From contig JBLIRK010000001.1 in NCBI GenBank assembly GCA_048569615.1, positions 117,179-181,178 of the forward strand: a stretch of DNA of 64,000 bases, read 5' to 3'. The notes under the pieces were generated by a model. That model did no database searches, was not told the origin of the DNA, and saw only the letters and a list, made by a program, of their open reading frames with translations. Origin of the DNA: JAYEPK01 sp048569615 (GTDB taxonomy: Archaea > Thermoplasmatota > Penumbrarchaeia > Penumbrarchaeales > Penumbrarchaeaceae). Both the position numbers and the translations under genes were made by a program. Of the stretch, positions 8,911 through 17,744 are shown piece by piece. Numbering within the stretch: position 1 is the stretch's first letter; each line of letters opens with the position of its first letter.

Positions 8911-10086
8911 ATGAAGCTGGGATCGTTCAGATCGGTCATGATCGCCGTATTGATAGCGGGCCCGATGATCCTGTTACTGCCATCACTTGCCATCAACGCC
9001 AATGGTTCGGGGTCCCAGGCCGCAACCTTCGCCAAGGTGGAAATCGAGATATCCCCAACCGTGCAGGGCCTTGGCGGGGAGATGATCGTGGTCGTGACGG
9101 GACATTTCTACGGAGGCTGCTGCTATTCGCTCTTCGCAAGCGATATTACACCTCAATTGAATATTCCCTCCGGTCTTGCCGTGTTGGAAGGGCCCGATCC
9201 CGAAAGTGTGGATTCTCTTACCGCGATAGCCGGCGGCGAGCCTACGTTCACAAGGTTCAGATGGAGGCTTCTCTGCGAGGAGGAGGGCAGCTATTCGATC
9301 CCGATCTCAATTACCACCAAAGATTGCGGGAGCAGGTCTGCATCCGCATCGGTCCACGTGATTAAAGGCGCTTCGATCTCACCTCCGGACATATTCCCCG
9401 AAAAGCCCACTACCGATAAGGAGGTGATCCTTCGGTTCACCTCCTCTTACCCAGTGGGAGAGCTGGATATCATCGATGCCCGGGTCCATTACTTCCATTT
9501 CGACCGACCCCTCAACCTTTCGAGCATCGTTCTTGAAAGAGGAGCGGTGATCGATGAAGGCAGTGAAATAGGAGAGGCAGATCTCGTTTCCTGCGTTCCG
9601 GACCCGACCGCAGAAGGAGGATTCACGGCTACGATCCCGAAGGGAGAAGGGACATATCTCTATTTCTGGATCGATGTGGAGGATGAGAACGGAAATCATA
9701 CGATCTCCTCCCCTTACAAGGTCAGGGTTGAGGATGTAGGGGCAGTAAGTCTGTTCAACCTCGTTTCACTCGGATTTCTTACGGGGTCCTTCATAGCCCT
9801 GGTCCTATTCCTGTGTCTTGTCCAGAACCGTTCCAGAAGGCAGAGGGAAAGAATTGAGGAGAAGGACCGGTTCAATGTCCTCGGTCCCATCGGCAGAAAG
9901 CGCTACCTCACGGAGGTCGAAGGCTCGAGCCATACGATAAAGAAGGACAGGAAATGGGTCCATCTTGCAGTATTCATCATAGCATGCCTGATGATATTGA
10001 CAGCAGTGGTGATGGTCTTACTTGGTTATGCCAGTACATTCTTCGACCAATTATTGGATCCCTCGGGAGGTATATGGCGGTGTTGA
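8911..10086 (+). CDS. Ig-like membrane protein preceding the polyferredoxin
   Basis: This 391-residue membrane protein is not recognised as any named family. The ATG at 8911 is chosen because GGGGAGG at 8894-8900 precedes it and because the previous gene ends at 8909. The signal peptide (about 1-30) is followed by an exported beta-sandwich region with several cysteines (GGCCYS, LLCEEEG, TKDCGS), a first membrane helix (about 280-303), a charged loop of about 60 residues, and a second helix close to the C-terminus (about 355-380). Its last 13 bases overlap the start of the polyferredoxin gene, implying coupled translation and perhaps a membrane complex with it. The topology is my reading of hydrophobicity. 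Confidence 0.68.
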   Translation: MKLGSFRSVMIAVLIAGPMILLLPSLAINANGSGSQAATFAKVEIEISPTVQGLGGEMIVVVTGHFYGGCCYSLFASDITPQLNIPSGLAVLEGPDPESVDSLTAIAGGEPTFTRFRWRLLCEEEGSYSIPISITTKDCGSRSASASVHVIKGASISPPDIFPEKPTTDKEVILRFTSSYPVGELDIIDARVHYFHFDRPLNLSSIVLERGAVIDEGSEIGEADLVSCVPDPTAEGGFTATIPKGEGTYLYFWIDVEDENGNHTISSPYKVRVEDVGAVSLFNLVSLGFLTGSFIALVLFLCLVQNRSRRQRERIEEKDRFNVLGPIGRKRYLTEVEGSSHTIKKDRKWVHLAVFIIACLMILTAVVMVLLGYASTFFDQLLDPSGGIWRC

Positions 10087-11123
10087 CCTCAGGGAAGGAA
10101 GCAGCAGCGGACCTCAAGGGCAGAGAGCCCCCAAGGAAATGGATGAAGATAGAACCCATCAGGCTCCTGGGTCAGCTCGTTTTCGTCATTCTCCTGAATT
10201 TCACCATGTTCGGGTCCATATACATATCCCCGTTCCTGCCCATACTGAGATTGGACATACCCATCGATAACATTCCATACCTCTACAGACACGGTCCCAT
10301 ACGGGCATGCCCCATGGCGACATTCCAGAGGATCTTTACAAATACGTGGGAATCAGCCCTTCTGATCTTCATGGCCGCAGTTTTCCTTGTGGTCGTCCTT
10401 ATAGTTGGGAGGGCCCTTTGCGGCTGGGCCTGTCCCTTCGGCCTGTTCCAGGACCTGATCTCAAGGTTCAGGATGGCCATTGGTATGAGATCAAAGGAGT
10501 TCAAGCAGAAAACGCATGAAAGGATGGGGCTCCTGCGGTTTGCAATACTTGGATTTTTCATCTTCCTGTCGATATCCATTGGCATTTCGGTTTTGGGGAA
10601 TTCCGTTGCCGGAGATGTCTACAAGTCATACTTCCCCGAGGGAACCTGCCAGACAGCACCATACTGCGCCACCTGTCCAACACCTTCACTGTTCTATATC
10701 TCCCGGGTTTTCACTTTCCAGGAACCGCTTGCCATTGATGACCCTCTCCATGTCCTGATGTGGGGAATGATCGGAGTGTTCCTGGTCGGGTCCATTTTAC
10801 AGCCAAGATTCTTCTGCAGGTACCTCTGCCCTACCGGTGCCCTGTCCTCCCCGTTCAACAAGGTTTCTCTTCTCCACATGCACAAGAGAGTGGAGGGCTG
10901 CACCAAATGCCATGTATGCGTTACAAATTGTCCGACAAGGGTGATGGAGGTGCTGGATGAGGATAAGAAGGAGAGACTGGGCTCCATGGACTGCATATTC
11001 TGCGGGGAATGCGTGCAGAGATGTCCAGAACGGATCCTGACATTCAAATTCGGCCCCTGGACAATTTACAGGGGCGGAACCCTCTGGTCAGACAGACTTG
11101 CATTCAGAAAGCGGAAACGATAG
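10074..11123 (+). CDS. NapH/CcoG-like membrane polyferredoxin (4Fe-4S)
   Basis: This 349-residue integral membrane iron-sulfur protein of the COG0348 type moves electrons at or through the membrane. The ATG at 10074 lies just after GGGAGG (10065-10070); the longer upstream frame from 9954 is inside the preceding gene. Membrane helices are interleaved with cysteine motifs: 'CGWACPFG' after the second helix, 'CRYLCPTGA' further on, an extra C-x5-C-x2-C group (CQTAPYCATC), and two C-terminal ferredoxin motifs 'CTKCHVCVTNCP' and 'CIFCGECVQRCP', each with spacing for one 4Fe-4S cluster. In known systems such proteins feed or drain redox enzymes. Here, at the end of an operon containing activases and an iron-sulfur reductase, it is a natural electron donor candidate (inference). 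Confidence 0.87.
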   Translation: MAVLTSGKEAAADLKGREPPRKWMKIEPIRLLGQLVFVILLNFTMFGSIYISPFLPILRLDIPIDNIPYLYRHGPIRACPMATFQRIFTNTWESALLIFMAAVFLVVVLIVGRALCGWACPFGLFQDLISRFRMAIGMRSKEFKQKTHERMGLLRFAILGFFIFLSISIGISVLGNSVAGDVYKSYFPEGTCQTAPYCATCPTPSLFYISRVFTFQEPLAIDDPLHVLMWGMIGVFLVGSILQPRFFCRYLCPTGALSSPFNKVSLLHMHKRVEGCTKCHVCVTNCPTRVMEVLDEDKKERLGSMDCIFCGECVQRCPERILTFKFGPWTIYRGGTLWSDRLAFRKRKR

Positions 11124-11126
11124 TGC

Positions 11127-12269
11127 TCATTCATGCCTGCTCTGTCTGATGATGATGACCACGATGATGATCGCAATGACAATTATGATGATCACGGCAA
11201 TCATCGCCCCTATGTTGGTACCCTCCGCTTCCTGCTCCTCGGGGTAAGGATTCAGCAGCCATGTATCATCGAAGGAGCCCTCCCCGGAACCGCCTTGGGC
11301 AACGATGATTCCGCTCTGGGTATCAAGAGCCATCTGGAAACAATGACGAGGGTCCATTGTGGGCCCCAAGATATTCATTTCCTTCCATCTATCCCTGCTG
11401 TAATCATAGACCCACGTATCATTGTAATCTCCGTTATCACCACCCCATCCGTGGGTGATCAGCACTTCCCCCGTGCTCGGAATATAGGACCTTCCGTACC
11501 TCGCCCTTGCCGCCGGTGAGCTTGGAGGGTTCATCTCCTCCCAGGTGTTCATATCGAAATCATAGGCCCAGGTGTCCCCGAGGACCTCCGTTCCCCCAAG
11601 CCATCCGCCGAAAAGTATGACCCTGTCATGCTCCTCCGCATATATCATCGGGCACCTCATCCTTGGTTGCGGTGCCTTGTCAACGGTCCTGTTCACCCAG
11701 ATGTTCTCATCGTAATTGTATGTCCATGTCTCATCCAAATTGACCGTATCATTTCCGAATCCGCCGAAGAATATGACCTGGTCCGACTCCGTATCAAAAG
11801 CACTCCCTCCCTTGCATCTCGGTGTGGGCGAGTGTGCTGGTCGGAGCTCTGTCCACGTGTTGCTGTTGTAATCGTATTGCCATGTATCGTTGAAATAGTT
11901 CTCCCCGCTGATTCCGAAGAACATGAGGCAGATATCCCTTGCGGGATCGTATATCCACCCATGACCGAACCTTCCTGGAGGAGGGCCAGACGGGTTCATA
12001 AGCTTCCATGCTCCCTCTTCATAGTCAAATGCCCAGAGCTCGGGACTCCCTTCAGTTAGGTCGAAACCCCCGTAAAGGAGTACCACATCACTTTCGCTGT
12101 CATAGACCATCAGGCCGCATATCCTCACGCCAGGTGTGAGGTCCAGGTCCGCTTTCTTCCAGGAGAGGGGCCCCACGTCGGTGCCACCACCGGCATATGC
12201 CATGGTGCCAGGAAGCAGAAAAGAAAGGATTACCGAATAGTACATAACCACCCTTCCGATCGACAACAA
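11127..12269 (-). CDS. Secreted kelch-repeat protein with C-terminal membrane anchor
   Basis: This 380-residue protein starts with TTG at 12269; GGAGG lies seven bases upstream on the minus strand. A short signal peptide ends near 'AYAGG'. Six kelch-type repeats follow, each about 50 residues with 'YGG/FGG', then 'DTWxYDxxxNxW' and an 'xMxP' turn, predicting a six-bladed beta propeller. A single helix made almost only of Ile and Val (about 352-374) and the tail RQSRHE anchor it. Kelch propellers usually bind proteins or, rarely, act on sugars; no catalytic residue is evident. It converges on the polyferredoxin gene with only three bases between the two stop codons. Confidence 0.83.
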   Translation of the reverse strand: MLSIGRVVMYYSVILSFLLPGTMAYAGGGTDVGPLSWKKADLDLTPGVRICGLMVYDSESDVVLLYGGFDLTEGSPELWAFDYEEGAWKLMNPSGPPPGRFGHGWIYDPARDICLMFFGISGENYFNDTWQYDYNSNTWTELRPAHSPTPRCKGGSAFDTESDQVIFFGGFGNDTVNLDETWTYNYDENIWVNRTVDKAPQPRMRCPMIYAEEHDRVILFGGWLGGTEVLGDTWAYDFDMNTWEEMNPPSSPAARARYGRSYIPSTGEVLITHGWGGDNGDYNDTWVYDYSRDRWKEMNILGPTMDPRHCFQMALDTQSGIIVAQGGSGEGSFDDTWLLNPYPEEQEAEGTNIGAMIAVIIIIVIAIIIVVIIIRQSRHE

Positions 12270-12355
12270 TCAACAACCTCCGGACCCCCGATCGAGGCCA
12301 GAAGCGACTGACATTATGAATATTTATCATTTTGCAGGGTGGGTGAGGCTGCGTC

Positions 12356-15300
12356 CTATATCAGTTTTTTGAACAACATCTTCCTCCCAAGGATCACTAT
12401 CAGGACCGGGACGGCCATCAGTGCGCTTATGAGGAATACCGGTAATAATGGACGCACCTCCATTTCATCCGATTCATTAGGAACGGGATCCTCGCCGTCA
12501 ATCAGGAGCGATCCTATGTCCACCAATTCGAAGGAGATGCTGGTCCGGTTCGTGTTCCCGTTACCATCCGCCGCCTTGATATGGACGGTATGCACACCGA
12601 GCGATAAGTTCCGCATATAGAGCTTTTCCAGGTTGGTGAACTCCATCCATTCCCCTTCGTTCAACCTCCACTGCCTGACCATAACATCATCCAGGAGGTC
12701 GTTTGCAGCTATCTTGAAGGTGATATTCCTGGAGTATTGCACGCTCTCCCTGTCTATGCCCCACCACCTTATTTCGGGGGGAGTAATGTCAATGGCAAAT
12801 TCCATTTCCCTGACCTGTTCCCTGATTCCTGCGTTATCCATGCTGTAATACTCTACCAGATGGAGCCCCTCCTCTCCTATCTGGACCATTTCATCAACGG
12901 GGAAACGTTCCAGGTTGTCAATTGAAACGAAGGTGGAATTGATCCCGCTTGTCTTGTCGCTGCCAGAGAACTCCAGGGAAACTGGCCCTTTGTAAAGTCC
13001 GTTCACTCCCGTCTCTCCATGAAGCTCTAGATTGGTGATGGGCGGAGCGAGATCGATCCGGACCTCTATATTGCTGATATCCTCCTCGAGCTCCAAGCTG
13101 TTCACGGAGTAATACTCAATCGCGTGGAAGCCTTCCCTATTCAAATATAGCGAATTCCAGTATTTCACGAACTCCCCGCCGTCGATACGGTACCATATGT
13201 CCTCCACCTCGCTTACCTCCTCATCGGATGATAGGAAAAATGAAACAGGGGAAGTATACCAACCGTTGCTGCCCTCCTCTCCTTCAAGCCTGTGATGTGT
13301 CACCGGCGGAGTAAGGTCGATCGTGAACTCCAACCTTGTGGGAGGATCACTGTTCCCTGCATGGTCGGTTGAATGGATGAATAGAAGATACTCACCTTCC
13401 TCTTTAAAGGTCAGGGCATTGCCGTTGGAGTTCCCGAAATTGATATTGTCGCTTGTGAAGACGGTTGAATTGAAACCGCTTAAATGATCCTCTCCCCACA
13501 TTGTCAGCCGCACAGGAGAAGCATACCAACCGCTCTTTACTTCATCGCCCTTCAACGAGAAGTAAGTCCTTGGGGGGGTTTTATCCAATTTCACTATCTG
13601 CAAACCGGGGGCCTCCGCGTTTCCCGCCCTGTCAACGGACCAGTATTGTATGAGATGCTCACCCTCCTCCTGCAGATAGAATGGAGCGGAATAAACGAAG
13701 GGTTCGCTTTCGTTTATCCTGTAATGGGTTTCCCTCACCCCGGACAGACCATCCTCAGAGACCAAGGAGATGAGGACCTCTTCACCGACAAACCAACCGT
13801 TCTCACCGACCCTTCCGTCAGGGAAAATATTCGTTACCGGTGCGGAACCGTCGAATTGAAAGGTCCTGGTGGTCTCCGCATGCAGTTCCCGGAAGCCGTC
13901 CTGGTAGCCGAATACGTGAAGGGTATGCGCTCCATCGGTGAGCTCCAAGTCAGAAAAATGAGCGCTCCACTTCCCAGAAGCTATTATGGCTGACCCGAGC
14001 GGACCGTCATCTATCCTGACCTTGACCTGGTCTATGTGGGATGATACCGAGCCGTTGAAGGTCGGTGACCTTCCGATATGCTCATTCGCCGCGGGGGAGG
14101 CGGCACTCACATGACCCACAAGCCCTTTGATGCAGAAATTGGAACTCTCGTTCCAGTAATGGAGGTCCTCCCATGCGGAGCCGTTCCTGTAATAGCTCTG
14201 ACCCGGTTCCGAATGTGACGTTATCCAGCTGTCGAAACCGGGCTCCCTTGTCCTGTCGAGCAGGACCGGGACCTTGGATGTGCGGTCAAAGGCAATCCCC
14301 CCCTTCGAAACATTGAGCAATATGCAGAAATCATCACCCTCTTTCAGGTCTATCGGCTCCTCGAACATCAACGTATGGAGTCCCGTCTTCCTTTCATGGC
14401 CCGAGAATGAACGCAAAGGTTCCGACAACCGGCCATCCTCGTAGCTGTCGTAAACAACGATGCGGTAGCTGGTTTCGTCCTCGGTCGTGTAGAAGTTAAC
14501 ACCGTGAAGCTGTCCGTACTCAAGGGCAGTGAACCTGTTGAAAGCTTCTGAGGAATACGTCCATGTATCCCTCCAACCGTGGTAGTCATGAGAATAGGCA
14601 TGTTGGAATGTCAGATAGGAAACGTCCCTGAAGGATACAGCTCCCATCTCCGGATGCCTGCAGGACCACCGATCATAATAGGAAAGCCAGAAATAACCGT
14701 TGTTCCCCCAGGAAGCTCCCCAGCTGTTCTTGACAAGCCAAGCGCCATCCTGAGGAGCCTGCGTGTCCCTTGTGTCGTCCCATCCCACGATGGCGACAGC
14801 ATGATTTGGCTCCAGATCGCTGCCGGGAGGCTGGTAGTGGTTGTAGTGCTCGTCCATGAATGCGGAATTGGCGCACATGCAGGTGCCGATGGCCCCGCTC
14901 TCCATCAGGGCTTTCTTGATCTCCCCTATACCGTCCAGCTCATCATCCATCGTGTACCATTCAATGTGCATCGGATAGTACCTGTGGTACGAGTTGAAAT
15001 CCAGCAGGGGCGGATCCTCGAAATTCTGCCCGTCCTTGTCCCTCACAGCGCCGTCTCCTCTTGCAAGATATGCCGAAGCGACCCTGTAATCCCCTCCGTA
15101 ATGAACGAACAAACCCGAACCGTTGGGGGGAAGTCTGTCTCCGTTATAATGTTCGTTGAAGCCGTTCCACCAGTCCAGATGATACTCAGCCAGGTCGGAC
15201 TCGTTCTCCCCTTCCACCTGCTTCCAGAGCCCCGTCATCATCAGATTGCTTTCCATCGCCGCCATTGTCCCGTGGGTCCAGCAGGTGCCTCCGCTCTGGG

Positions 15301-15499
15301 ATTTCACTGAGCTGACATAGGAGGAGCCGGAAACGTTAAGCAGTGTGAAACTGGCCGGCAAATCACCCCCTTGAAAAGCAACAGTCACAAACCCTTTGCC
15401 GGAATTCTGGAAGAGTACTGAGGTCAGCATGAGGAGGATGAAGAGGATAGATATCATTGCAGGAGGTCCAGCGCTCGATGAGGATCCCTTGAGCTTCAT
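12356..15499 (-). CDS. Secreted papain-family (C1A) cysteine peptidase with lectin-like and OmpL47-like repeats
   Basis: This is a 1047-residue extracellular protease. The start at 15499 gives a proper signal peptide; the frame continues upstream to 15625 but overlaps the ABC permease. Catalytic residues of clan CA are clear: oxyanion Gln about Q68 and nucleophile about C73 in 'SQSGGTCWTHG', His about H233 in 'PNHAVAIVGWDD', and Asn about N258 in 'VKNSWGASWGNNGY'. A beta domain (about 290-430) resembles the lectin-like domain that follows many microbial C1A enzymes. Several repeats of about 95 residues then read 'D-TPP-T---L-G--G-NGWY-SPV', typical of OmpL47-like sandwiches, before a C-terminal membrane helix. 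Secreted cysteine peptidases are known from sediment Thermoplasmata thought to degrade detrital protein, which fits this role. No inhibitory propeptide is obvious. Confidence 0.88.
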   Translation of the reverse strand: MKLKGSSSSAGPPAMISILFILLMLTSVLFQNSGKGFVTVAFQGGDLPASFTLLNVSGSSYVSSVKSQSGGTCWTHGTMAAMESNLMMTGLWKQVEGENESDLAEYHLDWWNGFNEHYNGDRLPPNGSGLFVHYGGDYRVASAYLARGDGAVRDKDGQNFEDPPLLDFNSYHRYYPMHIEWYTMDDELDGIGEIKKALMESGAIGTCMCANSAFMDEHYNHYQPPGSDLEPNHAVAIVGWDDTRDTQAPQDGAWLVKNSWGASWGNNGYFWLSYYDRWSCRHPEMGAVSFRDVSYLTFQHAYSHDYHGWRDTWTYSSEAFNRFTALEYGQLHGVNFYTTEDETSYRIVVYDSYEDGRLSEPLRSFSGHERKTGLHTLMFEEPIDLKEGDDFCILLNVSKGGIAFDRTSKVPVLLDRTREPGFDSWITSHSEPGQSYYRNGSAWEDLHYWNESSNFCIKGLVGHVSAASPAANEHIGRSPTFNGSVSSHIDQVKVRIDDGPLGSAIIASGKWSAHFSDLELTDGAHTLHVFGYQDGFRELHAETTRTFQFDGSAPVTNIFPDGRVGENGWFVGEEVLISLVSEDGLSGVRETHYRINESEPFVYSAPFYLQEEGEHLIQYWSVDRAGNAEAPGLQIVKLDKTPPRTYFSLKGDEVKSGWYASPVRLTMWGEDHLSGFNSTVFTSDNINFGNSNGNALTFKEEGEYLLFIHSTDHAGNSDPPTRLEFTIDLTPPVTHHRLEGEEGSNGWYTSPVSFFLSSDEEVSEVEDIWYRIDGGEFVKYWNSLYLNREGFHAIEYYSVNSLELEEDISNIEVRIDLAPPITNLELHGETGVNGLYKGPVSLEFSGSDKTSGINSTFVSIDNLERFPVDEMVQIGEEGLHLVEYYSMDNAGIREQVREMEFAIDITPPEIRWWGIDRESVQYSRNITFKIAANDLLDDVMVRQWRLNEGEWMEFTNLEKLYMRNLSLGVHTVHIKAADGNGNTNRTSISFELVDIGSLLIDGEDPVPNESDEMEVRPLLPVFLISALMAVPVLIVILGRKMLFKKLI

Positions 15500-15560
15500 T
15501 GAATATCGATGATATGACCCCTCGAGCTCATTTATATGGCTTTTGGTAAGTGGAGGAGCC

Positions 15561-16673
15561 TCAATCGACCTTCCAGGATGTGAATACCATGCCTGCGATG
15601 AAGATGAGCATAGCAAGGATACCAATAACCCATGTGAAGGAAAGTGAATCCATCATATCGTTGAATATCATGGATTCACGAAGACCTTCGTTCACGTAAT
15701 AGAGAGGGAGCCCTTTTGCTATGAACTGAATGAACTTTGGCATGCTCGCTACCTCGAAGAAGGTCCCGGAAAGGAACATCATCGGGAATGTGATGACGTT
15801 GCCCACGGCGGAGGCGGCCTGGGGCTCGTTGACGAACCGAGTCACGATCAGAGCGAGACCGGTGAAGAAGAAGGCCTCAAGGACCACTATAACCACTAGC
15901 ATGTAGTTGATGTGCAGGACTGCACCGAAGACCAGCCATCCGATGAAGAGTATCAGCGCAATGGAAAGTACCGCAATGAAGAGCTGGAAGAGCATGTTGG
16001 AGAGCATCCACTCTCCCCTTGTTATGGGGGTTGTGGAAAGTTTCCTGAAGACACCTTTCTGTTTCAGCTCCATCTCCCCGAAGATCGTACCGAAGACGGC
16101 GGAGCTCATTACCGTGAGCCCTATGACCCCGGGTATGAAGAAGTCGATGTAGGTGAAGTCCTCCGAAACTATGGATTCCTCCTGGAGCAGAACCGTGTCG
16201 GTCACGTTCCCTATCTCCTTGTTCATCTCCTGCAGCACTCTTTCGAGTATTGACATCTTGATGGCGGTGGAGCTGACCGAGGGATCGAACTTCACGATGA
16301 GGGATGTGGTTGAATTGGGATCCGATCCCGAGACCTTCCTTGTCAGTTCCTCACCATACCCTTCCGGGATTATAATGAGGAAATTCACCCTCTCCTCGTC
16401 CATGTAACTGTCCACATCGGTCCGGTTGCCGACCAGCTTCAGGTCGATGCTTCCGACGCTGCCAAGACCCTCGGTAAGCTCCTTGGACGATTCGGTTCCG
16501 TCAAGATCCTGGACATGCATTGTGTAGTTCTCCTCTCCGCTCCCCTGGAATATGAAGCCGAAGAGAAGCATGAGCATTATGGGGAAGAGGAAAGTGAAGA
16601 ACAGACCGCCCTTATCCCTGTATAGGCTCCTGAGATTGACGAGGAAAACTCCCCAGATCCTTTTCGGATTCAA
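15561..16673 (-). CDS. ABC-2 type transporter permease (linearmycin/drug-export-like)
   Basis: This 370-residue membrane subunit has one N-terminal helix (about 22-44), a large extracytoplasmic region of about 140 residues, then five C-terminal helices with the usual ABC-2 'FFIPGVIGL' and 'LSGTFF' segments. I place the start at TTG 16673, which overlaps the ATPase stop in a TTGA and follows GAGGAGG on the minus strand; the frame continues to 16823 inside the ATPase gene, which is unlikely to be translated. It pairs with the ATPase at 16670-17608 to form one half of an exporter. The substrate is unknown. The cysteine-peptidase gene lies immediately downstream (about 60 bases), so co-transcription is possible. 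Confidence 0.9.
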   Translation of the reverse strand: MNPKRIWGVFLVNLRSLYRDKGGLFFTFLFPIMLMLLFGFIFQGSGEENYTMHVQDLDGTESSKELTEGLGSVGSIDLKLVGNRTDVDSYMDEERVNFLIIIPEGYGEELTRKVSGSDPNSTTSLIVKFDPSVSSTAIKMSILERVLQEMNKEIGNVTDTVLLQEESIVSEDFTYIDFFIPGVIGLTVMSSAVFGTIFGEMELKQKGVFRKLSTTPITRGEWMLSNMLFQLFIAVLSIALILFIGWLVFGAVLHINYMLVVIVVLEAFFFTGLALIVTRFVNEPQAASAVGNVITFPMMFLSGTFFEVASMPKFIQFIAKGLPLYYVNEGLRESMIFNDMMDSLSFTWVIGILAMLIFIAGMVFTSWKVD

Positions 16674-17608
16674 CGCTTTTCCTCCTCGGACAGCTGCTCC
16701 CCGGTGAGCGTCAGGAATACCTCCTCTAGATTGCTTCTCCTGACATTTATCCCCCTGTATTCGAGATCCGATCCCTTTACGAGCTCCAGAATGCTTAGAA
16801 GCTCGTTCTTGTCCTTCATCCAAACCCTTAAGCTGTCCTCCTTGGTGGATATGACCTCCTTGCCCATGGCGGAGAGCAGCTTCTCTATCTTTGGCGAGGT
16901 CCCTGTGAAAGTAAGGACCATACCCTTCCCGTACTTGTCGATGAGCTCTTCCACGGTTCCCTCCGCGACTATTCTACCGTGGTTGATGATGGCCACATGG
17001 TCAGCGAGCTCCTGCGCCTCTTCCATATAATGCGTGGTCAGGAAGACAGTCTTTCCCCTTTCCTTTAACTTCTTTATGACCTTCCATACCTCCTGCCTGG
17101 CACCTGGATCGAGTCCTGTTGTGGGCTCATCCAGAAAGATTATCTCGGGATTGTTGACAAGTGCCGCTGCTATGCCCACTCTCTGCTTCAATCCACCGGA
17201 AAGGTTCTGGTACAATGTCTTGCCATGGGTCCCCAGATTCAGTAGCTTGATCAATTCCTCCGCATCAAGGGGGGTCTTGTAAAGTGAAGCGTAGAATGAT
17301 ATCGTCTCCCTCACCGTCAGTTTATCGAAGGAGGTAAACTCCTGAGGAAGCACTCCAATGCGGTCCCGCAGCTTTGCGTATCCCCTGGATATATCATTAC
17401 CAAGTATCTCCACGACGCCCTTCGTCGGGTCTCTTATACCCTCTATTATCTCGACCGTTGTGGTCTTGCCGGCGCCGTTGGGACCCAGAAATGCGAATAC
17501 CTCTCCCCTGCATATGTCAAGGGAGATGCCGTCCACGGCATTCAATTTACCATAGGTCTTAACGAGATCCCTGACGGAAATGATTGCTCCCTTTCTGATG
17601 CATTCCAT
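16670..17608 (-). CDS. ABC transporter ATP-binding protein (ABC-2 exporter, DrrA/CcmA-like)
   Basis: This 312-residue nucleotide-binding subunit powers the adjacent permease. Motifs seen: Walker A 'GPNGAGKTTT' (about 43-52), Q-loop 'VLPQEF', signature 'LSGGLKQRVG', Walker B 'IIFLDEPTTGLDP' and the switch His in 'LTTHYMEEA'. A C-terminal extension of about 90 residues is the standard DUF4162-like domain of drug-type exporters. Its stop and the permease start overlap, so the pair is translationally coupled. The ATG at 17608 has only a weak GTGAG upstream, and the spacer to the divergent gene at 17745 holds promoters for both directions. Confidence 0.94.
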   Translation of the reverse strand: MECIRKGAIISVRDLVKTYGKLNAVDGISLDICRGEVFAFLGPNGAGKTTTVEIIEGIRDPTKGVVEILGNDISRGYAKLRDRIGVLPQEFTSFDKLTVRETISFYASLYKTPLDAEELIKLLNLGTHGKTLYQNLSGGLKQRVGIAAALVNNPEIIFLDEPTTGLDPGARQEVWKVIKKLKERGKTVFLTTHYMEEAQELADHVAIINHGRIVAEGTVEELIDKYGKGMVLTFTGTSPKIEKLLSAMGKEVISTKEDSLRVWMKDKNELLSILELVKGSDLEYRGINVRRSNLEEVFLTLTGEQLSEEEKR

Positions 17609-17697
17609 CTGCTCACTGTCATTGACCGTATGAAATCCTTCAAATTAACCTTTCCACCTGAAATTACAGGTATATGAGCCATTTGATCCTATGAAAA

Positions 17698-17711
17698 TTT
17701 AATATATTTAG
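17698..17711 (+). promoter_or_regulatory. TATA box of the PGF-CTERM-like gene
   Basis: The sequence TTTAATATATTTAG sits about 40 bases before the ATG at 17745, followed by a GGGG-type ribosome binding site at about 17733-17736. This predicts a transcript start near 17730 and a short leader. Confidence 0.55.
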
Positions 17712-17744
17712 GAATGGATTTCATTTGGATTAGGGGAAATTATC

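Noticed and set aside
14579..15310. 243-codon plus-strand frame opposite the cysteine peptidase
   Set aside because: Overlaps the catalytic domain on the opposite strand; composition is not protein-like and no start signal is present.
15500..15625. N-terminal extension of the cysteine peptidase
   Set aside because: Would overlap the permease end and hide the signal peptide; the start at 15499 is better.
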